The notes under the pieces were generated by a model. It was not told the origin of the DNA. It saw only the letters and a list, made by a program, of their open reading frames with translations, and searched no databases. This document shows positions 1 to 5,293 of a stretch of 5,997 bases of DNA, piece by piece; the stretch's first letter is position 1; every line of letters begins with the position of its first letter. The stretch covers positions 1-5,997 of the forward strand of contig JAEDHM010000088.1 of the NCBI GenBank assembly GCA_016296985.1. The letters run 5' to 3'. The position numbers and the translations under genes were made by a program. This DNA is from Clostridia bacterium. GTDB lineage: Bacteria; Bacillota; Clostridia; Christensenellales; CAG-1252.

Positions 1-795
1 TCTGTCAAAATTCCAAAATCCGATGATAAGGTAGGCGCAAAATTGATTGGGTTGGCTTTGTATCAAAACGCTTGCTTGCTTGATCAACTTGCCGATTATC
101 GTAGGGCAACAAGTTTTTGTCCCACCGAAACTATGGGGGTACAAGTTGATACTTTCGTTTACAATATCAAAAACGGAAGCGAGTATTCTTTTGTACAATA
201 TCAAATTCCAAGGGAGCAAAATTGGCTACTTTCCGCAATGGGCGTAAAGGCTTCGGGATACCGTTCTTACTATAATCTTTCCATGGACAAACTTGCTGAG
301 CAAAACGTTGGAAATGCCGAAATCGACTCTCAAAACTTACCCTACAGCGAATGGGGTGATGCGGAAATTACTTACAGTGACGAAGTACCTCTTTTCCACA
401 AATCTCAACCTCACGAGGCAACGGTTACCGATATGATAATCACCAAGGAAACAATAAGTAGTGCAAGGGTAGTTTTTGATGCCAAAGCAGGGCTTTTCAA
501 GTTAGAGTTGGTACTTGACGTAAACAATCCAAAGACTGTTGAAAAAGTTTTGCCAAACCTTGTCGCGGGAGCGAACGAATCCGCTCACTATACCTCAATT
601 GTCGAAACAATCGAACTTTGGGACAACGGCTATTTCAAATATTTCAAAAGTACCGACGATTGGGAAGCAACGGTGGTAATTCCCGTTTCCGCAACCTTGC
701 CTTATGAAACAAAATACAGCTACGTTGAAAGCGATTGCCAACTAACCGATTATACCGAAATAACCGAGTTTAAAGAACTTGTAAATCAAAAGTAA
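1..795 (+). CDS. Unrecognised protein, 3' part of gene (5' end outside window)
   Basis: The reading frame is open from base 1 to a TAA at 793-795, giving 264 visible codons. The TTG at 43 is in frame but has no ribosome binding site, and sense codons continue upstream of it, so the true start is most likely off the left edge. I do not recognise the family. The visible part has no transmembrane segment. It is rich in aromatic residues and in alternating hydrophobic/polar stretches (around visible residues 150-190 and 208-250), which suggests a mainly beta-strand, soluble or extracytoplasmic domain. There is a notable DNGYFKYFKSTDDW segment near residue 210. A secreted or lipoprotein nature would need the missing N-terminus and is only a guess. 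The codons look normal and the frame has no interruption. It converges with the MATE gene and ends 10 bases before a strong terminator. Confidence 0.8.
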   Translation, partial: SVKIPKSDDKVGAKLIGLALYQNACLLDQLADYRRATSFCPTETMGVQVDTFVYNIKNGSEYSFVQYQIPREQNWLLSAMGVKASGYRSYYNLSMDKLAEQNVGNAEIDSQNLPYSEWGDAEITYSDEVPLFHKSQPHEATVTDMIITKETISSARVVFDAKAGLFKLELVLDVNNPKTVEKVLPNLVAGANESAHYTSIVETIELWDNGYFKYFKSTDDWEATVVIPVSATLPYETKYSYVESDCQLTDYTEITEFKELVNQK

Positions 796-805
796 ATGCT
801 AAATG

Positions 806-834
806 AAAAACGCCTGATAAATCAGGCGTTTTTT
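806..834. terminator. Two-way intrinsic terminator between gene 1 and the MATE gene
   Basis: A perfect hairpin has arms CGCCTGA at 811-817 and TCAGGCG at 822-828, with a 4-base loop. It is flanked by five A on the left (806-810) and six T on the right (829-834). It therefore reads as a U-tailed terminator from both sides. It ends gene 1 (stop at 795) and the MATE gene (stop at 853-855), which run toward each other. Confidence 0.9.
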
Positions 835-852
835 CTTTGCCACTTTTCGATT

Positions 853-2382
853 TTACTCTAGATTTTCAATTTTATCTTCAACTTGGTTTTCAATAATGTT
901 TTCGACCTCGTTTTTCGTGTGGATTTCACCGTCAAACATGTCATCTTCATTTTCATTTGTTTGAGAAATTTCAGTTGTTTCTAAGGAGAGTTTTTCCTGA
1001 TTTTCAAAAGGATTTTCTGGCTTGTCGTTTCCGAATGCTTTTTCCCATTTTGAGAATTTATAATAGAAGAAATAAATGATCGAACTTATGGTCCAGGTGA
1101 TGGGATACGCCCAATAAATAAGTTGAATTTTTTGTATGAAATGCATTACCAACATGATGTAAGTTACCCTTAATACGCACCAAATTGCAAGCATAATTGC
1201 CATAGGAACGACTGCCTTTCCTGCGCCTCGGCAAACGGCGGCAATTGCATGTGAAAAGGCGAGAAGGCAGAAGAAGAGCGATGTTATTCTTGCATGGGTT
1301 TGCCCAAGTTCCATAATTTCGGGGGTAGCGTTAAATAGCCCAACGAGATACTTTGCGGTGAAGAAAAAGATTATGCCAATGGTTTCCGCCAAAATCATAC
1401 ATGCGATTATACCGAATTTTGCACCTTTCTTTGCGCGTTTAACTTGTTTTGCTCCAAGGTTTTGTCCTACGAAGGTACTGATTGCCATGGTAAAGCTTGT
1501 TATGGGCAAAAAGGCAAAGCCTTCAAGTTTGCTGTAAATACCATATTCGGTAGTTGCGTAAAGTCCAAAAACGTTAATTTGAGATTGTACTAAAACGTTT
1601 GCTAGGCCAATAACCGAGTTTTGAACCCCTGATGGTAAACCGTATTTCACGATTTCTTTAAGCATATCCTTGTGAAGTTTTAGTTTTTTGAAAGAAAGAC
1701 TGTAAACTCTTCCTTTTTTGCAAAGGGTAATAAGGCATAATACAACGCTGAAAAGTTGTGAAATTACAGTAGCAACCGCAGCGCACCAAACACCCCAATG
1801 GAAAACTCCAACAAACAACCAGTCCAAAAAAATGTTAAGCAAGGATGAAATAATCAAATATATCAAAGGACGGCGACTGTCCCCCAAAGCGTTCATAATC
1901 CCAAGGCAAACGTTATACATAACCATAGCAATACTTCCCATAAAATAGTATTGGAAATATTCTACCGCAAGGGGGAAAATCTCGGGATCGAGATTCATGG
2001 GTTTTAGAATAAAAGGGGTAAGCCCCACGCCAATTGCTGTAAGAACGGGACCGCATATAAGACCGAACACAATATTGGTATGCACCGCGCGACTTACCGT
2101 GTCATAATCACCTGCGCCAAAATATCGTGAGATAACAACCCCGGCGCCTTGAGCAAGACCTATGAAAAAACTTGTAAGCAAAAATATCAAAGGACCTGAC
2201 GAGGTTACCGCAGCAAGGGATGCTGTCGACATAAATTTACCTACGATAAAAGCATCCGCGGTATTGTAAAGTTGTTGAAAAATTTGGCTAAGCAATATGG
2301 GCATCGCAAAACCGATCATCAACTTATAGGGATTTCCCTGTGTCATATCACGGGTGTCTTTCATTGTTAAAGAAGTTTTCAT
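853..2382 (-). CDS. MATE-family multidrug/toxin efflux transporter
   Basis: This is a predicted inner-membrane antiporter of the MATE family (MatE domain), which exports cationic drugs, dyes or toxic metabolites in exchange for Na+ or H+. From the chosen start it has 509 residues. The opening (MTQGNPYKLMIGFAMPILLSQ, residues 13-33) is the usual start of clostridial MATE proteins. The two pseudo-repeated halves carry the family's conserved turns: GLAQGAGVVISRYFGAGD at 75-92 and GIMNALGDSRRP at 161-172 in the first half, and FVGQNLGAKQVKRAKKG at 304-320 and CRGAGKAVVP at 384-393 in the second. About 12 hydrophobic helices span residues 22-443. The substrate cannot be read from sequence. An odd feature is an acidic hydrophilic tail of about 58 residues after residue 450. 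Start choice: the ATG at 2415 sits directly after a TATAAT -10 box and has no ribosome site, so I prefer the ATG at 2382, which has a GAGG 15 bases upstream. The internal ATGs at 2364 and 2346 cannot be excluded. The gene is monocistronic and shares terminator 806-834. Confidence 0.93.
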   Translation of the reverse strand: MKTSLTMKDTRDMTQGNPYKLMIGFAMPILLSQIFQQLYNTADAFIVGKFMSTASLAAVTSSGPLIFLLTSFFIGLAQGAGVVISRYFGAGDYDTVSRAVHTNIVFGLICGPVLTAIGVGLTPFILKPMNLDPEIFPLAVEYFQYYFMGSIAMVMYNVCLGIMNALGDSRRPLIYLIISSLLNIFLDWLFVGVFHWGVWCAAVATVISQLFSVVLCLITLCKKGRVYSLSFKKLKLHKDMLKEIVKYGLPSGVQNSVIGLANVLVQSQINVFGLYATTEYGIYSKLEGFAFLPITSFTMAISTFVGQNLGAKQVKRAKKGAKFGIIACMILAETIGIIFFFTAKYLVGLFNATPEIMELGQTHARITSLFFCLLAFSHAIAAVCRGAGKAVVPMAIMLAIWCVLRVTYIMLVMHFIQKIQLIYWAYPITWTISSIIYFFYYKFSKWEKAFGNDKPENPFENQEKLSLETTEISQTNENEDDMFDGEIHTKNEVENIIENQVEDKIENLE

Positions 2383-2422
2383 AATTATTAAAGTGGACCT
2401 CAAACATATTATCATTGAAAAG

Positions 2423-2450
2423 ATTATATGTAAAGTTATATTCAGATTAA
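2423..2450 (-). promoter_or_regulatory. Probable promoter of the MATE gene
   Basis: On the minus strand a perfect TATAAT -10 box lies at 2428-2423. The best -35 at normal spacing is poor: TTAATC, 16 bases upstream, with 3 of 6 matches. Transcription would begin near 2412-2416, giving a leader of about 30 bases before the ATG at 2382. This argues against the longer reading frame that begins at 2415. The surrounding sequence is very AT-rich, so the -10 match alone is moderate evidence. Confidence 0.5.
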
Positions 2451-2458
2451 TTTTTTAC

Positions 2459-2492
2459 AAAAAAAGAAAAGCAAACACAAGTTTGCTTTTCT
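2459..2492 (-). terminator. Intrinsic terminator of the LRR gene
   Basis: A perfect 12-bp stem (2465-2476 paired with 2481-2492) has a 4-base loop and is followed on the minus strand by a run of seven T (2465-2459). It lies 19 bases beyond the stop of the LRR gene. It separates that gene from the downstream MATE promoter, so the two minus-strand genes are probably transcribed independently. Confidence 0.9.
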
Positions 2493-2510
2493 CGTTGTAC
2501 TATTGCAAAT

Positions 2511-3836
2511 TTATCCGTTAACTATTATATCGCCGTCAGTACAGTGAACGGTAAATGCAGGAACGGCATAACACCAATTAGAACATTTGTCAATCTTGTC
2601 CCAATCCGCTTTTGTTCCGCCATAGAATATGTCTGAAAGTTTATTCGAGCAAAAAATTGCATGTTCGCCGATTGACTTAACTGAAGCAGGAATAGTTAGA
2701 CTTTCAAGTTCGAGAAGGTAATGGAAAGCATAGTCGGAAATCTCCGGGACATTTCCTAAAATTTCAATTTTTTTAATTTTACCGCAACCATTAAAAGAAC
2801 CGGAGTAAATGGGGCAATCGCCGGTAATAATCACGTGTTTTAAACAGTTAGGTACGTATTGGGAATTGTCAGAGTTGGTATACACACCGAAAAAAGTTCC
2901 AAAATGAACATCATTTCTTCCTTCGTTTATAGAACAAACGAAGGGTATTGACAATTTTATCAACCTAGTGTCGCCCAAAACTCTGCTGTGTATTTTCTTA
3001 ACGCTGTTGGGAATAACAAGTTCGTCTACGGCGTGAGACATGTACAAAATTTCGTCACCGAGAGTTTCGACGCCATCGGGAATTTCTAAAATTTTAAGTT
3101 TGTCGCATCTTCCAAAAGCGCAACCTCCAATATTCTTCAATGACTTAGGCAAGTGTACTTCTACAAAATTTTTACAGCCATGGAAAGCGAAATCTTGAAT
3201 ATCGGCAAGCTGGCTGTTTTCACCGAAAGAAATACTCTCAATGGCGATACACCATTCAAAAGCAAATTTTCGAATCACCTTTACGTCGTCGGGAAACAGT
3301 ATATTTTTGGTCAACTGACCGTTGACGTACAAGTTTTTAATGAACGGGGTGGGTGAAGCATCATATTCAAACTTGATATTGCAATAAGAGGCAAGGTCGT
3401 CAATATACAAGTTACTCAAGCGTCGACAACCTCTAAAGGTATCGTTTTCAACCTGTTCCAAACTCTTCGGAAAATAGATTGTGGTAAGATTTACACAGTC
3501 TACAAAAACGGCTCTTTCAATCACTCTCAATTTTTGAGGAGCCCAAAACTCCGAAATAGCAGTATCGCAAAAGACGCAGTATTCAATATGTTCAAGTTGA
3601 CTATTTTCCCCAAATATAACTTGTTTAAGATTAGAGCATTCTCTAAAAGCGTTGTGTTCAATTTTTGTTATGCTATCGGCGAAAAGAATGCTTTCAATAT
3701 TTTTATTCCCATAAAAGGCTTTGCTTTTAATTTTTGTTACACCTTCGGGAATAATTATGTTTTTATCAGCACAACTTCCTATGCCAACCAAAACGTCATT
3801 TACGATTTTCAATCCTTCAGAATATTTAAATCCCAT
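2511..3836 (-). CDS. BspA-like leucine-rich-repeat protein without signal peptide
   Basis: A 441-residue protein built almost wholly from BspA/LRR_5-type leucine-rich repeats. The repeating unit, about 22-24 residues, follows the pattern I-P-x-x-V-x-x-I-x-x-x-A-F-x-x-C-x-x-L-x-x-I. Clear copies begin near residues 28 (IIPEGVTKIKSKAF), 53, 97, 122, 180, 228 (HLPKSLKNIGGCAF), 251, 274, 358 and 381. A typical BspA insert is seen at 167-188 (LYVNGQLTKNILFPDDVKVI), and the end carries the family's closing motif, YGGTKADW at 405-412 and HCTDG at 431-435. Such proteins usually mediate protein-protein or surface contacts. Here the N-terminus begins directly with a repeat and shows no signal peptide, lipobox, membrane helix or wall anchor, so a cytoplasmic location or non-classical export is implied. 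About 19 cysteines are present. The start is well set by GGAGG at 3844-3848, 7 bases from the ATG. The gene has its own promoter and terminator. The binding partner is unknown. Confidence 0.93.
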   Translation of the reverse strand: MGFKYSEGLKIVNDVLVGIGSCADKNIIIPEGVTKIKSKAFYGNKNIESILFADSITKIEHNAFRECSNLKQVIFGENSQLEHIEYCVFCDTAISEFWAPQKLRVIERAVFVDCVNLTTIYFPKSLEQVENDTFRGCRRLSNLYIDDLASYCNIKFEYDASPTPFIKNLYVNGQLTKNILFPDDVKVIRKFAFEWCIAIESISFGENSQLADIQDFAFHGCKNFVEVHLPKSLKNIGGCAFGRCDKLKILEIPDGVETLGDEILYMSHAVDELVIPNSVKKIHSRVLGDTRLIKLSIPFVCSINEGRNDVHFGTFFGVYTNSDNSQYVPNCLKHVIITGDCPIYSGSFNGCGKIKKIEILGNVPEISDYAFHYLLELESLTIPASVKSIGEHAIFCSNKLSDIFYGGTKADWDKIDKCSNWCYAVPAFTVHCTDGDIIVNG

Positions 3837-3843
3837 AAAAATT

Positions 3844-3892
3844 CCTCCATTATTCTCACTTACATTCTATACCTCACCAAAAGAATTGTCAA
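3844..3892 (-). promoter_or_regulatory. Promoter and ribosome binding site of the LRR gene
   Basis: On the minus strand there is a perfect -35 TTGACA (3892-3887), a 17-bp spacer and a -10 TAGAAT (3869-3864, 5 of 6 matches). GGAGG follows at 3848-3844, 7 bases before the ATG at 3836. This is a textbook housekeeping sigma-A type promoter with a short leader of about 20 bases. It indicates constitutive or strong basal transcription. Confidence 0.85.
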
Positions 3893-4022
3893 TATCAAAA
3901 CTAAATAATCAGGAGAAGTGAGGTTTAATGTAGATTGGATTATTATCATAAAAAACGAAAAGTAAACAAGAGAACGCGCTCAAAAGAAAAGGTATTCGAT
4001 ATATGTTTTTTAGTGCTGGTTT

Positions 4023-4048
4023 TCATAATTATCGCTTAAAAATTATGA
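4023..4048. repeat. 8-bp inverted repeat upstream of the TerB-like promoter
   Basis: TCATAATT at 4023-4030 is matched by its exact reverse complement AATTATGA at 4041-4048, with a 10-base spacer. The centre lies about 41 bases upstream of the -35 box at 4077. There is no T run after it, so it is not a terminator. It could be a regulator binding site, but the arms are AT-rich and a chance occurrence is quite possible. Confidence 0.35.
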
Positions 4049-4076
4049 GAGTTTATCACAAGAAAACGACTAATCC

Positions 4077-4129
4077 TTGACATACAAAATGACTTGTGTT
4101 ATGATAATCAAAGAATTATTTTAAAGGAG
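4077..4129 (+). promoter_or_regulatory. Promoter and ribosome binding site of the TerB-like gene
   Basis: A perfect -35 TTGACA (4077-4082), a spacer of exactly 17 bp and a -10 TATGAT (4100-4105, 5 of 6) are followed by a ribosome site AAAGGAG (4123-4129), 7 bases before the ATG at 4137. Both elements are near ideal, which predicts strong, housekeeping-sigma expression with a leader of about 25 bases. Confidence 0.88.
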
Positions 4130-4136
4130 TAACAAA

Positions 4137-4562
4137 ATGGCTAATTCTTATGACGAAATTCTCAAGAAGTATGTAAACGCACCTTATTCAACCCTTCTTT
4201 CCATCGCAAACGAGTCTCTTTCCATCGTTATGCCCGTTTTCAACGGCGTTGCAAAAGATGGTAACGGAGCAGGCTTAGTTCTTCCTTTCATTTGCACAGC
4301 AATTGCTTCTGACGGAAAGTTCTCCGAACTCGAATATAGATTTATCAAGGACGTTACCGGTGTAAACAAGTCCTATAACGAGTTCAAACAAATCATTCAA
4401 GAATACTATACTGCTGAATGGATCGAGGCAGTTGACAACTTAATCGACAATTGTCCTGACGAAATGAAGAGTTATCTTGTTTCCTTCTGCCTTACTTTCG
4501 TTGCAGTTGACGAAACAATTTCTCGTGAAGAAAGCGCATATATTGCAAAACTTCTTTCCTAG
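4137..4562 (+). CDS. TerB-like (tellurite-resistance TerB fold) small protein
   Basis: A 141-residue soluble protein, close to the usual TerB length. TerB-fold proteins are all-helical, with two similar halves that each carry an acidic A-x-x-D-G-x-x-S-x-x-E signature able to bind metal. Both halves are visible: AIASDGKFSELE at 55-66 (D59, E64, E66) and FVAVDETISREES at 121-133 (D125, E126, E131, E132). The second copy has DE in place of DG. The N-terminal 50 residues are helical and polar, with no signal peptide or membrane segment. TerB proteins are known from tellurite/stress operons and as stand-alone proteins of unclear role. No terC, terD, terE or kinase partner is nearby, so tellurite resistance should not be assumed. 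The start is fixed by AAAGGAG 7 bases upstream, and the gene has its own strong promoter and terminator. Its codons lean to C-ending forms (TTC, AAC, GAC), consistent with good expression. The fold assignment is by motif reading only. Confidence 0.75.
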   Translation: MANSYDEILKKYVNAPYSTLLSIANESLSIVMPVFNGVAKDGNGAGLVLPFICTAIASDGKFSELEYRFIKDVTGVNKSYNEFKQIIQEYYTAEWIEAVDNLIDNCPDEMKSYLVSFCLTFVAVDETISREESAYIAKLLS

Positions 4563-4573
4563 TTTTAAGATTG

Positions 4574-4607
4574 AAAAAAGTCCGAGTTTCAAACTCGGAC
4601 TTTTTTT
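4574..4607. terminator. Two-way intrinsic terminator between TerB-like and HAD genes
   Basis: GTCCGAGT at 4580-4587 pairs with ACTCGGAC at 4593-4600 around a 5-base loop. Six A (4574-4579) lie on the left and seven T (4601-4607) on the right, so the hairpin has a U tail in either direction. It follows the TerB-like stop (4560-4562) by 11 bases and the minus-strand HAD stop (4622-4624) by 14 bases, serving both converging genes. Confidence 0.92.
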
Positions 4608-4621
4608 CACACAAGGATAAT

Positions 4622-5095
4622 TTAAAAAATAAGTTCACTTACATGATGCGCAACGTTTGGTAATTCCTTGTTGGTAGCTTTGATAACGTCATGTTTATCG
4701 TCTATCAAGAAGATTTTTTTATAACCGCTTATCTTTTTGATAACGTCAACTTTTGCGAATTTTCTTTCTTCTCTCGAATATTTACCGTCAGCCCAAACTA
4801 TGATGTAAATATTAGATTCATCAACAAAGGGCATATATTTTGCAAGCCACTCCTTTTTTTCTTTTATTTGACTGAAAAATTCGCAACTCGATAAAATTCC
4901 CACGGTAACGTTTTCTTTTTCGTGCAGTTTTTCAGCGATAGAAATTACAGATTTTAAAGGTCGTTTATTCAAGTAAACGTTGGGCACTTCTTTTTGTATT
5001 AAAGATTCTTCACCCGATACAAATTCAGCCACTACACCATCCATATCAAAAAGAACTAGTTGCGTACTTTTATCGTCAATAAATCTAAGATTCAT
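4622..5095 (-). CDS. HAD-superfamily hydrolase, 5'(3')-deoxyribonucleotidase-like
   Basis: A 157-residue cytoplasmic phosphatase of the HAD superfamily. Motif I is LFDMDGVVAEF at 15-25, with D17 the expected nucleophile and D19 the acid/base. Motif II is ILSS at 67-70, the motif III lysine is probably K115, and motif IV is LIDD at 130-133, with D132/D133 as Mg2+ ligands. The order DxDGV, ILSS, K-x-E-W-L (80-84) and a late IDD, with small size and little cap, resembles the NT5C type 5'(3')-deoxyribonucleotidases, which remove phosphate from (deoxy)nucleoside monophosphates. The substrate remains an inference, and other small HAD phosphatases are possible. Start: the frame extends to an ATG at 5158, but that lies inside the -35 box. 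The ATG at 5095 has AGGAG 5 bases upstream and begins shortly before motif I, so it is chosen. The gene is divergent from a nucleoside-kinase-like gene and ends at a shared terminator. Confidence 0.85.
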   Translation of the reverse strand: MNLRFIDDKSTQLVLFDMDGVVAEFVSGEESLIQKEVPNVYLNKRPLKSVISIAEKLHEKENVTVGILSSCEFFSQIKEKKEWLAKYMPFVDESNIYIIVWADGKYSREERKFAKVDVIKKISGYKKIFLIDDKHDVIKATNKELPNVAHHVSELIF

Positions 5096-5099
5096 CTTT

Positions 5100-5158
5100 G
5101 CTCCTGTCAAAAAGTGGTAGTACGTTATGATTTTATCATAAATCAAACTAATTCGCAA
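5100..5158 (-). promoter_or_regulatory. Promoter and ribosome binding site of the HAD gene
   Basis: On the minus strand there is a -35 TTGCGA (5158-5153, 4 of 6), a 17-bp spacer and a -10 TAAAAT (5135-5130, 5 of 6). AGGAG follows, 5 bases before the ATG at 5095. The -10 overlaps a small palindrome (TTTAT-C-ATAAA, 5132-5142). The arrangement rules out the upstream ATG at 5158 as the translation start. Confidence 0.65.
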
Positions 5159-5159
5159 A

Positions 5160-5181
5160 TTATCATCCTAATAAATGATAA
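5160..5181. repeat. 7-bp inverted repeat beside the HAD promoter
   Basis: TTATCAT at 5160-5166 faces its exact reverse complement ATGATAA at 5175-5181 across 8 bases, immediately upstream of the HAD -35 box. A third TTATCAT copy lies at 5133-5139, overlapping the -10. The set could form an operator, but the motif is AT-rich and resembles -10 boxes, so the call is tentative. Confidence 0.35.
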
Positions 5182-5198
5182 GAAAGGTGCATACGAAT

Positions 5199-5228
5199 TA
5201 CCTTCAACAACGTTGTTTTTGTAAGGTA
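5199..5228. promoter_or_regulatory. Nested palindrome abutting the kinase promoter, possible operator
   Basis: A perfect 12-bp palindrome AACAACGTTGTT (5206-5217) sits inside a second, outer pair, TACCTT (5199-5204) and AAGGTA (5223-5228). The outer right arm ends one base before the kinase -35 box at 5229. There is no gene over it. The position is typical of a repressor or activator site. No regulator family is identified. Confidence 0.45.
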
Positions 5229-5257
5229 TTGAAAAATTATGGAAAATATGATATAAA
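5229..5257 (+). promoter_or_regulatory. Promoter of the uridine-kinase-like gene
   Basis: TTGAAA (5229-5234, 5 of 6) and TATAAA (5252-5257, 5 of 6) are separated by exactly 17 bp. Transcription would start near 5264, giving a leader of about 30 bases. The only purine-rich ribosome-site candidate, AAGGAAA at 5261-5267, is about 26 bases from the ATG and too far away, so translation initiation appears weak. Confidence 0.7.
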
Positions 5258-5293
5258 AAGAAGGAAAACAACCCCTAAAGCGTTAAGTAGAGT

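Larger units (their letters stand above)
3837..4136. other. Divergent intergenic region between LRR and TerB-like genes
   Basis: These 300 bases separate two outward-reading genes. The left end (3844-3892) holds the LRR promoter and the right end (4077-4129) the TerB-like gene's promoter and ribosome site. The middle, about 3893-4076, has no assured gene. It contains an inverted repeat (4023-4048) and a short + strand frame from a TTG at 3935 to TAA at 4037-4039. That frame would encode 34 residues, with a very basic first half and a hydrophobic second half. The frame has no ATG and only a distant GAGG (3920-3923, 11 bases upstream), so I do not call it a gene. Confidence 0.6.

Noticed and set aside
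3153..3908. Two + strand open frames (3153-3356 and 3534-3908) over the LRR gene
   Set aside because: They are antisense to a clear repeat-rich coding sequence, lack ribosome sites and have compositions typical of shadow frames. The second runs across the LRR promoter.
3859..3949. A 29-codon minus-strand frame starting at the ATATCAT-like ATG near 3949 upstream of the LRR gene
   Set aside because: It has no ribosome site, and it runs through the near-consensus LRR promoter (3864-3892), which explains the sequence better.
2376..4032. Shared 14-mer GTTTTCATAATTAT near 2375-2390 and at 4019-4032
   Set aside because: One copy is the start region of the MATE gene and the other is non-coding. With such AT-rich sequence and no further similarity on either side, chance is the better explanation.
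4137..4562. Tellurite resistance (ter) operon
   Set aside because: Only one TerB-like gene is present. No TerC, TerD, TerE or associated kinase genes lie in the window, so the resistance function is not supported.
5096..5158. Longer HAD form starting at ATG 5158
   Set aside because: That ATG lies within the -35 box and has no ribosome site, while the ATG at 5095 has AGGAG at good spacing and fits the length of the family.
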